Source: Cricetomys ansorgei (lineage: Eukaryota > Chordata > Mammalia > Rodentia > Nesomyidae). Taken from it: a stretch of 64,000 nt of DNA. How positions within the stretch are numbered: position 1 is the first letter of the stretch; every line of letters starts with the position of its first letter. Where the stretch lies: positions 1-64,000 of the forward strand of contig JAMJFZ010001651.1 of assembly GCA_026225945.1 (NCBI GenBank), read 5' to 3'. Of this stretch, positions 11,400 through 23,184 are shown one piece after another. The translations under genes were made by a program, and so were the position numbers. The notes below the pieces were generated by a model, which was not told the DNA's origin, did not search any database, and worked only from the letters and a program-made list of their open reading frames with translations.

Positions 11400-12650
11400 T
11401 TACTGAAGACTTCAACCATGGTTGCAGGACACAGGGAATCAATCTCAAACTGACTAGGAAACTCTTCCTCCTGGCTGGTTTGCATAGTGCTGGAAGGTTC
11501 TCTGCAGGGTGCTGGGGGAGAGAAGTAATTAATAATCTAACTCAGCACTGGACCCTGTAAGCTACAACACTGACCTGCCAGGAAAGTTGTACCCACTGGT
11601 GCAAGAGTAACACGGTGCTTATGGAGGTAACCAATCAGCTTCTGCTACAATATGGGGTCTACTCCATGGGAGTGATTTCATGGCTGATACTGTAAGCCTT
11701 GCTGAAACCTTCCCCAGGACTTGGGAAACCGTAGGCCCCAGGGATGTTCTGACAAATGGTCACGTTGTCACACTGCCTTCTTAACTGTTTAGGTTCATAG
11801 CCATAGAGCCCTGCTGCTTTCCACCTTGGCCAGAAAAGCTTCTGTTTGTGGTGAGTAGCAATCAATGCTGAGACTCATGGCTGGTCAAGGGGCTGAGAGG
11901 AAGTGACTGAGTTCTCAGCCATAGATAAGTAGTGTGGGACATCTATATCTGCTTCCCCCATCTGGGTTCAGGAACATCAGCAAAGAGTGTGCAGAAAAAA
12001 GAATATAGGAGCCAGATGGTGAGGACGAAGCCTATGGAAAGATTGTCCGTGCCAGAGACATTGAGAGCAACGGCTGCTCTCCCAGAGGACCCAGGCTTCA
12101 TTCCCTGCACCCTACGGTGGCCCACAATTGTTTGTAACTCCTGCTTTAAGGGAGTGCAATGTCTTCTGGCCTCAAGGGCACCAGGCACACACACAGTGTA
12201 CAGACATGCATGCAGGCGAGACATCCATACATGTAAATCAGTTTTTTTTTTTAAGGTTATGTTTCCGAGACGTGGCTGATGCTCACTCACACCCTCTCAC
12301 AGTAGCTGTGATGATCTGCACAAGATCAAGCCAGTCAAAAGTCTGCCATGGAATTGGAAGGGCCTCTGAAGCCCCGCCCCTAGATGAGCCCCTAGATGAA
12401 GAACTGTTGGCAATAAATGGCTACTTTGGGAAGTAGACTCACTTTCACCAGTGGATGACACATCTGTATGTGGTCGGTACTAATTAGACTCATGTGTGCT
12501 GATGATGATCCCAACAGTAACAATAATGGACATAGAGACTGGAGGATCTAGGCTGGTGGGTATTAGAGGGAGCTGGAGAAAGGCGCTAGAGGTGTAGAAG
12601 ATAAAATTACATGCATGAAAATTCCAAAGGAATAAATTAAACTATTTTAA
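11400..12650 (+). mobile_element. L1 (rodent Lx-type) 3'UTR remnant, interrupted by a SINE
   Basis: Motifs typical of old rodent L1 3' ends appear in order: TGACCTGCCAGGAAAG, CCACTGGTGCAAGAGTAACA, CCAATCAGCTTCTG, AATCAATGCTGAGACTCA, and after a B2 insertion ATGAAGAACTGTTGGCAATAA and a final AATAAATTAAAC tail. No intact ORF2 precedes it. Confidence 0.7.
12055..12255 (+). repeat. B2-like SINE inserted in the L1 remnant
   Basis: Contains ..GAGCAACGGCTGCTCTCCC.., CTTCTGGCCTCAAGGGCACC, AGGCACACACACAGTGTACA. It separates two halves of the L1 3'UTR, so it is younger than that L1. It is followed by a T-run at 12242-12252. Confidence 0.7.
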
Positions 12651-13012
12651 ATGAAAATCAATCATATTGACTTAAATCCACCATAGCTGTAAAAGTAACT
12701 CCCCAGTGGATTTCCCCACCAGTCCTGCCTTACCTGAAGGCTAAATTCTAGTCAGTGCCCAGCCCTCTGGCAGCGTACTCCGTGAGCTATTTTCCTACTG
12801 TCCTGAGGATTAGTTCACCCACCGCCTGCTAGTCCTCCCCTAACTGCAGTGTGGGTACTCAGTCTCCTACATGTTGTTCTTCATTCTTGAAAACAAAATA
12901 GGATAAAAACAGAAAATCTCCAGGCTTTATTTGTTAAGATTCTCACTTTTTCTTTTGAAGACTGTATTATGGGTGTTGCTAACAGGCTACATCACTAATT
13001 AGGGCAGCTTAC

Positions 13013-13078
13013 CTCCTCGGGGTTGTAGCGCTCTGTGCTGAACACCAATTCCACTTCATATCCCTCTTGAGGGTCGAC
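13013..13078 (-). CDS. Rarres1: Rarres1 exon 2
   Basis: A 66-base exon encoding 22 residues, starting VDPQEGYEVEL and continuing LVFSTERYNPEE. It matches the human NPKEG..VVFSTERYNPE segment of RARRES1. The acceptor is a typical TTTGTATTTCAG just upstream (13090-13079) and the donor is GTAAGC (13012-13007), giving phase 0 at both ends, which fits exon 1. Relative to human as I recall it, the block ends with an extra Glu codon before the donor. This may partly offset the shift of the next acceptor. The frame is intact and the splice sites look functional. The exon is too short and ATG-less to stand out as an ORF; it was found by reading the minus strand for family motifs. Confidence 0.88.
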
Positions 13079-13152
13079 CTGAAATACAAAAACCGAATCT
13101 TAACATAGTAGAAGCATCACAAGCATTTTTCATATCAAGAACCATATTCTTG

Positions 13153-13307
13153 TTGGATTACAGTGGCGCATGCCTTTAATCCCAACACTTGGGAGGCAGA
13201 GGCAGAGCAGGCAGATTTGTGTGGGTTTGAGGCCAACCCATTCTACATAATGAGTTCCAGGACAGCCAGGACTACAGAGGGAAACATTATCTCTGAAAAA
13301 ATAAATC
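13153..13307 (+). repeat. B1 SINE
   Basis: Contains GCATGCCTTTAATCCCAACA, CTTGGGAGGCAGAGGCAG, GAGTTCCAGGACAGCCAGGA and ends in an A-rich tail. First of three SINEs arranged head to tail just upstream of exon 2. Confidence 0.9.
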
Positions 13308-13314
13308 GTATTCT

Positions 13315-13530
13315 TGGGGCTGTAGAGATAGCTTAGTGGTTAAGAGCACTTTCTGCTCTTTCAGGGCACCCAGGTTCTATTTCCAGCACCCACATTGTGG
13401 CTCGCAACTGTAACTCCAGTACCAGGGAATCTGGTGCCCTCTTCTGATCCCCAAGGGCACCAGGCATGCACATAGTGCACATACAGATACACTCATACAC
13501 TAAAATAAAAAAAATTAAAAATATTAAAAG
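13315..13530 (+). repeat. B2 SINE
   Basis: Starts GGGGCTGTAGAGATAGCTTAG with ..GTGGTTAAGAGCACTTTCTG.., GGTGCCCTCTTCTGATCC and an AAAATATTAAAAG tail. Confidence 0.9.
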
Positions 13531-13532
13531 CA

Positions 13533-13680
13533 TAAGCTGGGTGGTGATGGTGCACACATTTAATCTCAGCACTTGGGAGGCAGAGGCAGGCAGGTCTCTG
13601 TAAATTCAAGGCCAGTGTGGTCTACAGAGTGAGTTCCAGGACAACCAGAGTTACAACAGAGAAACCCTGTCTCGAATACA
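13533..13680 (+). repeat. B1 SINE
   Basis: Starts AAGCTGGGTGGTGATGG, with TTTAATCTCAGCACTTGGG, GAGTTCCAGGACAACCAGAG and GAAACCCTGTCTCG. It runs straight into a CA microsatellite at 13677-13706, as tails of B1 often do. Confidence 0.9.
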
Positions 13681-15290
13681 CACACACACACACAAACACA
13701 CACACAGAGGTGTGTTTGGAGCACAGTGGCATGTCGATAGAGTTGCTATATACATGCCTCAGTAAAACTGGAGATTCTTCAAAAGGATAAAAGATCTCAC
13801 ATTTTGATATGATTATACTGCTCTGCTTCTGATTTGATTCCTATTCACAAAGACGAAGCTGGGAAAGGGAGATGGTGAATCCAGGGTGGAAGCTGACCTT
13901 TATAAGCTTAGTTAAATGAGAAGCAGGCGTGTGCACAGGACGGAAGTCAGTTCCTTCAGCCCCAAGGTGTTCTGCGCTTGCCCCAGACCCTGATTTGGGC
14001 ACTCAGGCAACATTAGAAGGAAGGCAGATGAGAGCTTCCGGTGTCGTTCTTGGTCAAATGGAATGCAGGCAACAAACGAATAATGATCTTCAGGTGAGAG
14101 CATGCAGAGCGTGGACAAGGGAGATGCTGAAACAGCCGAGGGCTGAGGGCGGCGAGGTGGCTACCCTACATCTGGGGGTGCCAGACAGGCAGGAATACTG
14201 AAGGAGCCCTCAGATCTGATGCTCCCTGCTGTAGTCTTGACAGTCCCTAAAGATCCTGTGCTCGTTCCTCAAGGCGCCACGGGGAGAGGCGGAACTTTAC
14301 AAGATGGGGTTGAAAGGCAGGTCTTTAGGCCACTGAAGCATGCCCTTGCGAGAGCCTGCAGTCTCTTCCTTTTCCCCTCTTCCTGGCCACGAAGTGGACA
14401 GTTGCATTCAGTCATCCACTCCCGCTGTGAGGCTCAGTCTCACCAAAGAAACGGAGCCATCACGGATTGAAACTCTAAGACTGAGTCAAAAATAAAACTT
14501 TCCCTCTATGAGTTGATTTTCTCGGGCGTTGGTTGTGACACAAAGCTGACTGGCACAGCGCCGCCTTGTAGTTTTCACAGGCAGGCAAACTTTCTAAGCT
14601 CTTCATATGCGTGTTTGGAGGTTTTCAAACTTCTGAATTGACTCTAGCACATATTTTTGCAATAAATTTAAATTGTCTAGAATTTATATTTGCCAAACAG
14701 ATCAAAATGAGCATTCAGTAAAAGGAATATTATCTAGAAAAACCTTTGTGTTGCATATATCTGGTTACTTTACTTTTCCCTAATTAAGTGGAATTTTATA
14801 AACATAAATTTCCGTTGAATTTTGACCCAAGGACACAATGACCGAACACGGTTATTTTATCTTAAATAGATCAGACATCACCCATTCCTACTATTACAAC
14901 TGGATTAGAGATAGGACTGAGTGGCAATTATTTATGTAGAAAATATTTGAATATGAAAATGTATGTCTGTTCCTGGAAGAGAATGGTGTCTGTGAGCACA
15001 GCACCCAGCAGTTTGTGCATGGTTCATTGTAAGCTTTCAACATATAACAAAGGCACTCATAGAAGTCTGTCTGTCCAGCCCTTTCTTCTTGGCCATTCCT
15101 ATTCCAGGCCCCAGCAGCTAAAAGACAGACTACCCTAGACAGCATTCCTAGAACCTACATCCAGTATGGAAGTGCCTGAGCCAGTCAGTGTGACTGAGGG
15201 CAGCCTGTGTGGGGTCCTAAGTTTAGCAAGGTTTTCTGCAGCAGGCAAGGCCTAAAATGACTGTTTCAACTTTTAAATTACATTTCGTTG

Positions 15291-15428
15291 GTGTGTGTGT
15301 GTGTGTGTGTGTGCAGATAACTTGCAAGATACAGTTTGCTCCTTCTATCATGTGGGCCTCAGAGGTCAAACTCAGGTCTTGAGGCTTAACAGAAAGCACT
15401 TACACCCACTGGGCCATCTCATCAGCAC
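15291..15428 (-). repeat. GT microsatellite plus antisense B3-like SINE
   Basis: (GT)n at 15291-15313 is followed by CCTCAGAGGTCAAACTCAGG.. and CACTGGGCCATCTCATCAGC, the reverse complement of a B2/B3 head. Confidence 0.7.
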
Positions 15429-15984
15429 CTGAAGTAAATCTTGAGCGTATTGTTAGCTAGACAAAAATGTGGAAACAGACAGAGTTGGCTTATCAGAGGG
15501 AATGGTCAGAGCCCTCAGAAAGCAACACTCTTGCCCATGGTTCTATGTCTTTAAAGGCTTGCTAGCCTGGCTCTGGGCCCTGCCTTCTGCATGTGACCCC
15601 GAGTACCTGGCCATGGGCCTGGCGTGTCCCCTGGCCGGGGGTGGGGTGGGGGTCATCATAGTTCCTGAGTACAGTGGGAACCAGAACCACGCTAAGGTTC
15701 CCAGACCAGAGCGACACGGTTGGAGGGAAGTCCTTTAAGAAAAGAGAAGGAAGAAGGAGCTGAGCCAGATGGGAAGCATCTGAGGTGTTCAGGAGGACTT
15801 AGCAGAGGTGGTTAATGTGTTCAGGTGGATGCCAAACTGCAGGGATGACATAGAGAAAAGAGAAGAGCGAAAAGGAGCATTGACCTCCACATCAGTAATG
15901 AACCAGGGCTGCTGATTTGCAGACAGAAGCACTCTTGAGGGGTTTCCTTATTCTTAAATAATTCTGCATATTTAATTTATTTTT

Positions 15985-16115
15985 GCTATTGTTTGTTTGA
16001 GATAGGGTTTCATTATTTAGCCTTGGCTGGCCTGGACTTCACTATTTAACGGGATCCACCTGTTTCTGCCTTGAAGCACCAGGATTAAAGGCTAGGGTGG
16101 GGTGGGGTGGGGGGT
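15985..16115 (-). repeat. Antisense B1 with G-rich GGGGT run
   Basis: The plus strand reads TTTGAGATAGGGTTTCATTA.., TGGCTGGCCTGGACTTCAC, AGGATTAAAGGC: a reversed B1. It is followed by (GGGGT)n-like sequence at 16095-16115. Confidence 0.8.
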
Positions 16116-16888
16116 TAAGACAGAATTTGAAATTAGCAGCTTTTGGAAACAAACTAGGTTAAGTGACGTTCCAATAAACTGTACTTTGGCAGGAGGGAGG
16201 AGACAACCAGGACCGGGTTCCTCGAGGCTCTAAGCCGAGTCAGTCTCTCTCTGAGGTGTTGCTTTCTTTGCTAGTTTGATCTGCTCATTTTAACTAGGCA
16301 CCCTTGAAAGCTGCTACATCTTATCTGAAATTGGGTTTTAGTACTTTTAGTTGTCCTCTATCATTCTTTATCTCATCTCCCCAAAGGCTTCTCCCCTCCC
16401 CTCACCCCGAGTCACAAGCTGCTTTGTTGGCCTGTGTGAGATAAGCACCAGGAGTCAGAACAAGGGGGATGCGGAACCTTCCTCTGGAGTGTTGCCCCTG
16501 AGGGTTAAGGACAGCATCTGACTCTCACCGTCCTTGATTGACAGCCTTTGCTGTTCAGCAGCACTGGCTCCAGGATTGGTGTGTCTGCCTTACCCGGAAT
16601 CTTGCCTTGCTGCTAGGTGAGGTAAAGCAGGCAAAAACAAGGCCATTGTCTGCCCTCCAATAGCCTAGAGCAAAAAGAACTCATTTAATATGACACTGTA
16701 GACATGATTATCTGATTAGAGTTACTTATGAGCTTCAAAAGGATCACTGATCCGATCTAGGGTCTGGAGGTAACGTTTGAGTTCAACTCTGAAGATTGAG
16801 CAGGAACTGACTTTGGGAGTGGGGAACTTATAAAGAGAAAAGCTTGCTGCAGAACAGCATGCTGTGTTAGGTGGGAACAGCTGCGCAC

Positions 16889-17485
16889 TGTATTGGAATA
16901 TTTAAACACATTCTCAAATATTGTAAGGCTACATGCACTTCTGTGCAGTAATGAACCTCAAGCAGCTGCTGTATGTGGCCTGGATGTGTCGCCTAGAGCC
17001 GCTGCCAGGAGGTCACTTTCCTTAGCAGTTAGAACCAGCCTTCTGGGTGTGGATGGGCTGCAGCTTTCTTGAGTGCAGAAAGAATGTTAATTTGGAGCAC
17101 CTGTAATTGTCTACTCAATATCCTTGGATGGAACAAATCCATCTTCAAATCTACCTTGCCCACTAAGATCTTTGTGTTGAAGACCCCTGATTGTACTATT
17201 GCTGATGGAAGAGCCTCCCATGGTCTCCTCCCCCACTGGACAGGGAGCACTACCTTGTCAAGTTTGGCCAGCTAAAGTTGGAGGTTGTTGCACTGCAGAA
17301 GTCCTACTCATTAAGCACTTAAGACCTTTGTATTGGTGGGTGGTGCCCTTCCTCAATAAATTACCTGGAGGCTACGCGCCCTATATCAGTCCATCAGAGC
17401 TGCCAGGCCCTTTGCCTTGGCCTTCAGACTTGCATTGTCTCTGTTCTTTATTGAACCTGAGATATATATAATATTTCCATCTACA
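16889..17485 (+). mobile_element. Solo-LTR-like element, copy A
   Basis: Begins TGTATTGGAATATTTAAAC and ends ATTTCCATCTACA, with an AATAAA signal inside CCTCAATAAATTACCTGG about 130 bases before the end, as in an LTR. Its near-homologue is copy B at 59542-60712; a 3' fragment is copy C at 43477-43619. The flanks show GCAC at both ends, offset by one base on the right, so a target duplication is only suggested. Family name not assigned. Confidence 0.6.
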
Positions 17486-18930
17486 AGCACTTGGTATGCA
17501 TGTGTTGGAGACTGTGAGCAGCTAACATGGGGGAGCGAGCATGGTGTAGTATACAGCAGTCCTCAGGAACAGAGGAGACATATGCGTGGACACATGGGCA
17601 AATCTTAAAAACCTTGATTTGTTCACAAACCAATATAACTTCCGTAAAAACGGTTACAAATAGAATATGCGGCTCACATTTTGAAATTGCTGCCAGAGGG
17701 AGGGTAGTGGGTGGTGGATGTGAGAATGAACATAAAAATTATCTCTCCCTCTCTACTACAGAAAGATAAGTCTGGATCTTGAACAAGGAAGTTGCTTCTT
17801 CAACACATCCCAAAACAAACAAGCAAACTTACAAACCAGCCTTAAAGCACAGGGACACACATACTCACACACAGGCACTTAAAAACATTAATCCAACTCT
17901 GAGAGTCTCGGTGCAGATGCCACACCCCGTAGCTTATATTTGTGTTTTCATTAGCCTTTTTATTGTTCATTAGATCCAGGGATGTGGTGAGCACACCCAG
18001 GGTTTTGAGTGGAGCACAACTCCCAAGTCTTAGGCTAGTCTCTCATGGTTGGATGACCCCTCTTGCCCACAATGAAGTCTCTCTCTGCATCTTGCACAAT
18101 AGGCTGCTACAACTGTTTGGGAAGAGTGAGGCCATTCAATTCATTTTAAAAGAGCCGAATCCAACGCTGTGTAGAGGCGAGACAGCTCTGGCTTTCCCAC
18201 CACAGGGAGTAGACTGCAGTGAAAATCAGAGCATCTAATGCCCAGAATCCCATGCTGCCCAAACTAACCATCTGCAAAACAGACAAGAAGGGCACACCAC
18301 TTTCTTAAACACAGCCAGATGCAGAGTACATTATTCTCATGCTTTCCAGAATAAGGTTCTTTGCAAAGGAAAGGCAAACAAAGCAAGTGGCCATGTGACT
18401 ATGACACAAGGAATTAGTAGCTCATTACTGCAGACTTCTTTTTAATTCTGTGTGAAAGAAGATTTTATGTGCTACAGCCTAGAACGTAATGCCTTACAGC
18501 CTGGACCATTAGCAGTGTACAGTTGATATTTGAATCTGGGCTTTGCACATGTTTTTCATAGGTTCCTTAGTCGTCCACTCCCCAACCCCTCAGTGGCCAT
18601 GATAAGAGTTGTGTCTACCCCTCCTGGCTGTACTGTCCTTCTTCTGGCTTCTGAGGATTTCACAGCACTTTAACTTTGTTGGGCTTGACTTGCAGTCCTT
18701 TGGGAGGTGTGGGAGGTGACTTTAAAGCCCTGTTTGAGAAAGCATACAATGTGGTGCCCTCCAATAACTAATTCATCGTCCCACACCGATCTTTAAGAAA
18801 AATGCTTCTCAGATCCTTATCAAATCAAAACCAGGTGTTCACTTAGTGTTTATATATAAAAGCACCCTCAAGCCACTGGGAGGGACTATGTTTATTTCCA
18901 TGTCTGTACCTATTATGACAAATCAAGCCC

Positions 18931-19059
18931 ATCTATCCATCTATCCATCCATCTATCTATCATCATCTATCTATCTATCTATCCATCCATCTATCATCTA
19001 TCAATCTATCTACTATCTATCTATCTATCATCTATCTATCTATCATCTATCATCTATCT
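18931..19059. repeat. ATCT tetranucleotide microsatellite
   Basis: Imperfect (ATCT)n with ATCC and ATC interruptions. It explains the Tyr/Leu/Ser/Ile-repeat open frame across this position. Confidence 0.95.
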
Positions 19060-19141
19060 TGCCACATGGATATCTACCACTCTCACTCTACAGCTTACCT
19101 GACTTCACATATATCCTGTGTGGGAACTTATATCACAAAAC

Positions 19142-19245
19142 CCTGAGGTAGATATTCTCACTGTTTCCATTGTATAAATGAAGATACAGGAACTTGTCCC
19201 AGAACAGGGAAGGAATTGCCCTACGTCAAGAGCTTTCAGTTGTAG
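19142..19245 (-). repeat. MIR, antisense
   Basis: The plus strand reads TGAGGTAGATATTCTCACTG, TGTATAAATGAAGATACAGG and a CTTGTCCCAGA segment, resembling the reversed 3' half of a MIR SINE. Confidence 0.5.
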
Positions 19246-19289
19246 CATGTCGCCTATCCCCATAACCCGTTCTGTAAGAGCAATAGTTA

Positions 19290-19800
19290 TGTTTTAAATT
19301 TTAATTGTTTTAATTTTAATTAATTTTAATTTTGATTTAACCCTGGAATGTGGGGTGGGGCTGTTTGTTTATATAGAGACACAGAAAGACATAATCCTGT
19401 AATCCCCACTTGCCCAAGACAAGATAACCTCCTGGAAAGTTGGGTGGGGGCTATGTAGATTCTATTTGGTTAATCCAAATGCACAGATTTACTTAGTTGC
19501 TTGTAGGTGGGAGATAACCCAGTCAGGAAGTACATCAGGACACATGCTTTCACCTGATTGGGTCTGGTAGGAAATAGGTAACTTCACGGTTCTGCCTTTT
19601 TAAGCATCTGTTCCAAATGTCTCGGCACCACTTCTTGGGAACCTGGGAGTAGAGAACCTCGGAATGGTCCTGGCTAGCACCCATCTTCCTGGCCAGCATT
19701 TAATTAATCTAATTAAAGATTTGGCTCAATCATGGTGATGGTCTTATTCTTAACCAGTGGGATTTACAATTATTCCTGGACTGCAAGCACAGGAGTTGCA
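19290..19800 (+). other. AT-rich run and possible LTR relic
   Basis: 19290-19340 is a TTTTAAT-rich low-complexity run. The following TGTGGGGTGGGG.. to about 19790 contains an AATTAAAG signal and ends near GACTGCAAGCA, which is LTR-like, but no target-site duplication was seen. Confidence 0.3.
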
Positions 19801-20929
19801 AAAGCAGATCTCAGCAGCCCCTTCTATGAAAAGGGAGACAGCAAGCTGGCCACTGGTGTGTGTGCATGAGGGGAAGGCAGAATAAATCCTTGGCCTGAAG
19901 TGGACCTTGTGTCGTGCCTACAACTCACATCCTGTAGATGAGAACTACCCCAAACCTTTTTCTGGGAGGGTGTGGCCAGTTCTGATGGTATGCCAGAGGA
20001 ACTGTGGCCAGCATTAAAACCCACACATGATTATACGTGAACACCCAGTTCTCCAAGTACTTTCTCCCATTTGTACCCCAAAACAATAATTTTTCTATTA
20101 TAGATTAAGCGAGTGTAACAAGCCAAATACTCTCACAGCCAGCTTATTGTGCTGACAAACAGCAGTCATGGATTACCAGGGAATGGGTCAAGGTATTCTT
20201 ATACTATGACAATTTTTATTCAACTAACAGTTAATAATAGAAAAACAAATGTACAATTAGCTAAAGAACCTCAAATCTGGGATTCTTTACCTTCCTTAGG
20301 TAAAGGGAGAAAGATTTCCAGCTTAGCCACACAGCTCTTTGTCCTCAAACACACCAAAGCTCATCAGCAATTTTATAATTGCAAAACTTAACAGTAGGCA
20401 CTGAAACTCATTTGTTATTCTCCATCCTAGGCCTGTCTCTCCTAGACAAAACTCTGGGCCTCAGCAACCAGGCTTCCTTTGTTTCTGCTTTCTCATCCTG
20501 ACAAGTGTCTCACCTATCCACTTACTTTTATGTTGTTTCCTAGGTTACTAGTTCCAAAGCAGCTTGGCAAACATCCTGATTTGGTATTATTGATTAGTCA
20601 TTCTTTCTGGAGTTTCAATAGAATCACCAATTCAACTGAGCATCACTGCCTTTTAAAAAATCACCACTGTTGTTATGAATTGTAGTGAGGGACCGAAGAC
20701 CACCCCCCACAGAATTTTTGTGCCACCAGAGAGATAAAATGTCTATGATAGCAATCAGCATGGGAGAGTCCAGGAGGCACTTCTCTGGAAGCCTTGCCAA
20801 TCCAAGGTAAGCCCATCATTACCTTGCTAAGTACTGGGCTGCACTCCTTAGATGCCAGTGCTTGCTGCAATTTCTCCAGCATGTTACTGGCAGGCCAGAA
20901 AGGGTCTATGTTCTGGTTTTCTAGGTTTG

Positions 20930-21345
20930 ATAGCAAAGGACTACAAACTGGATGGCTAAAAACAAGTAGCTTTCCTTTCACAGTCCTGAAGGCCAGAAGT
21001 TCAGAGTCAAGGTGTCAGCAAGACCAGCTCCAGTTGAGCTTGCAGGTGGAATCCATCTTCCTTCTTCCTGGCTCCAGGTGGTAAATCCGAAACCCTGGCA
21101 TCCCTGGCTTGCAACTACAACACTCCAGTCTCTACCTCTGCCTTTAAATGCTGTTCTTCCCTTTGCCTGTCTGTACCTTCTCATAAGGTACACCAGTCCC
21201 GAGATTTAAGGCCTAGGCTAACAGTCTGAACTCATCACCCCTTGATTACTTCTTCCAAGACTGTCTTCACAGAAAGGGAGCATTCCTCAGCTGGGTTAGG
21301 ACTTCAGCAGATTCCTTTGGGTGGATATGATACAATACCTAACAG
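20930..21345 (+). repeat. Ancient mammalian interspersed repeat
   Basis: Includes TTTCACAGTCCTGAAGGCCAG, AAGTTCAGAGTCAAGGTGTC, CTCATAAGGTACACCAGTCC and ..ATACAATACCTAACAGC, a series seen in a widespread old mammalian repeat. Class not assigned. Confidence 0.5.
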
Positions 21346-21634
21346 CTTGGGTTTGAAGATGGCCTGAGACTGTAGAAGGAGCCCTAAGGGTAGGCCCTTT
21401 TAGACAAATTATGAATGGAAGCATGGCTCAGGTAGGTGTGGGAAGTACTAGAAAAGACTAGGACCAAGACCAGCAAGAGACAGGAAAACTGCTCCTGACA
21501 GGGCAGAGTGTGACCCAGTGCACAGGAGCAGCCTGGCTTGAGTTAGCACATTAATGTGGGGTAGACTTGGAGTTAAGGTCACAGTGCTGGGCAGGGGCTA
21601 GATTAGAGGAGGTCTCTTATGAGGGCTTTATTCT

Positions 21635-21805
21635 AGCATTGTGGGTGTTCACCAGAATGCCCCACGGGGCTTGCAGAAGCACAGTGGGTTGGGCCCACCC
21701 GCTGAGTATTAATTCAGTCAGTCTGAAGTGGAGTCTGAGAACTTCCATTTTAACAGATTCCAGCTGATACCAATGTGGTCCTGGGACCACATTTTGAGAA
21801 GTTCT
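21635..21805 (+). repeat. MER5-like hAT (Charlie) DNA transposon
   Basis: Shows ..GTTCACCAGAATGCCCC.., a GTTGGGCCCACCC block, TTTTAACAGATTCCAGCTG and a terminal GGTCCTGGGACCACATTTTG, in the order expected for MER5A/B. Confidence 0.6.
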
Positions 21806-22175
21806 GTCTAGCTGCTGGGTGGAAATACTGAAGTTCTGAGGGACAAGAAATGACAAACAATCTGGCAACCATCGTTCACACTCAGTAGTAAAGTGAAGGC
21901 ATCACCAGGATCAGCGAGACAGAGGAGTTATTTCAAAGTGTGGTCAATGTGAGCACCCTGAGGCTCTGGAGAATCAAGCTATGATACGTCAGAAATCAAG
22001 GTGGCGATCTACCCTCTGCTTCAGAGGCTGCAACAGACACGCCATCAATCTAGTAGAGGCCATTTTCCAAGAAGAGACGTTTAGAAAAGACAGTCTGGAA
22101 TAAAATAAATTTTAAAGAAAATTCACTCCTTGCATCCTGTTACATGGATAAGTACTTTGCTAAAGAGTAGGTCCC

Positions 22176-22316
22176 CTCTTCGGTGCAGGCGTCTTTTCTG
22201 TTGCTGTGACAAATTGGCACTGAGGCAGTTTATAAAGGAAAGCGCTTTTAATTCTGGGCTCCTAGTTCTAAGGGTTAGAGTCCATGGCCACCATGCTGGG
22301 CAGCATTGCGACAGGT
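22176..22316 (+). repeat. Rodent interspersed repeat fragment
   Basis: Contains TTCTGTTGCTGTGACAAATTG, ..AATTCTGGGCTCCTAGTTC.. and GGTTAGAGTCCATGGCC. A clearer relative is at 27545-27845. No secure family name. Confidence 0.5.
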
Positions 22317-22612
22317 AATCTTATCACAGAACTTCTTCTTTTCTTTGGTTAATCTATCCAGAGATGCTAGAAGCAACTAGCCAGAATTATTTTCTTTAGT
22401 TCTTCCACAAGTTGTCAAGTTTTATGTATAGAGTAACTAAATTCTCTGCTCCACACAATATATCAGGATAGCCAAATGCATGTATCTCAATAAGTTTGTT
22501 AAGCAGTTCATGCCATGGAACTACTTCAGTGCTCTCTGAGCTTCCAGGAGAGGCTTCAGTACTGGAGGTGTCAGCAAATTGGAAAGCCTGTTCTGTGTAC
22601 TGCAAAAGGGGT

Positions 22613-22757
22613 TTAGGCTGGGTGTGGTGGCGCACACTTTTAATCCTAACAGAGGCAAAGGCAGTGGGTCTCTGTGAGTTCCAGGCTAGCCTGTTCTACA
22701 TGGTGAGCTCCAGGGCAACCAGGGCTATGTAGAGCAACCCTGTCTCCAAAAGGGAAA
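22613..22757 (+). repeat. B1 SINE
   Basis: Starts AGGCTGGGTGTGGTGGCGC, ends ..CAACCCTGTCTCCAAAAGG. The consensus section around the A box is partly deleted. Confidence 0.9.
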
Positions 22758-23165
22758 ATGTATTAGAGCAGCTTACAGGATACGGTCCAGCTAGTTCAAC
22801 AAGGCTGTCTATTGATGGAAGATCATCAGTAGATGATAAGTCCACAGGGCTGGATGTCTCAGCTGGTCTTCGGTCTGTTAGAGTCCCAGACAGCCAGGTT
22901 CTAACACCAGTGAGGGCATGCCTCAGCAGCTGGGTAGATGAGAGCGAGAGACAGAGTAAAAGCTTCCTTCTCCAACGTCCTTTTATGTAAGCTGCCACCA
23001 GAAGGTGTGGCCCACAATTAGGGTGGGTCTTATAACCTCATAAGATCCAGATTCAGGGTGGGTCTTCCCACCTTAATGAGCCAATCAAGAAAAACCCCTC
23101 ACACGTGCGCCCAGCCATTTGGGTTTTAGTTAATTCCAGATGTAGTCAAGTTGACAACCGAGAGT
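22758..23165 (-). repeat. LTR-like rodent repeat, antisense
   Basis: The plus strand includes CCTTTTATGTAAGCTGCCACC, GGGTGGGTCTTCCCACC and a terminal CCAGATGTAGTCAAGTTGAC, a combination common in rodent genomes. Class is uncertain. Confidence 0.5.
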
Positions 23166-23184
23166 TGGCATCAGAGCAGAGGAG

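Larger units (their letters stand above)
8558..13012 (-). other. Rarres1 intron 2
   Basis: Sequence between exons 2 and 3. It contains a rodent repeat at 8700-9010 and an L1 3' region from about 10.9 kb to 12.65 kb. Nothing was recognised in 9011-10900. Confidence 0.7.

Noticed and set aside
12128..12436. 102-codon frame across the B2 and L1 remnants
   Set aside because: It crosses two unrelated repeats and a T-run, so it cannot be a real coding unit.
18846..19151. 101-codon frame with Tyr-Leu-Ser-Ile repeats
   Set aside because: It is the translation of the ATCT microsatellite.
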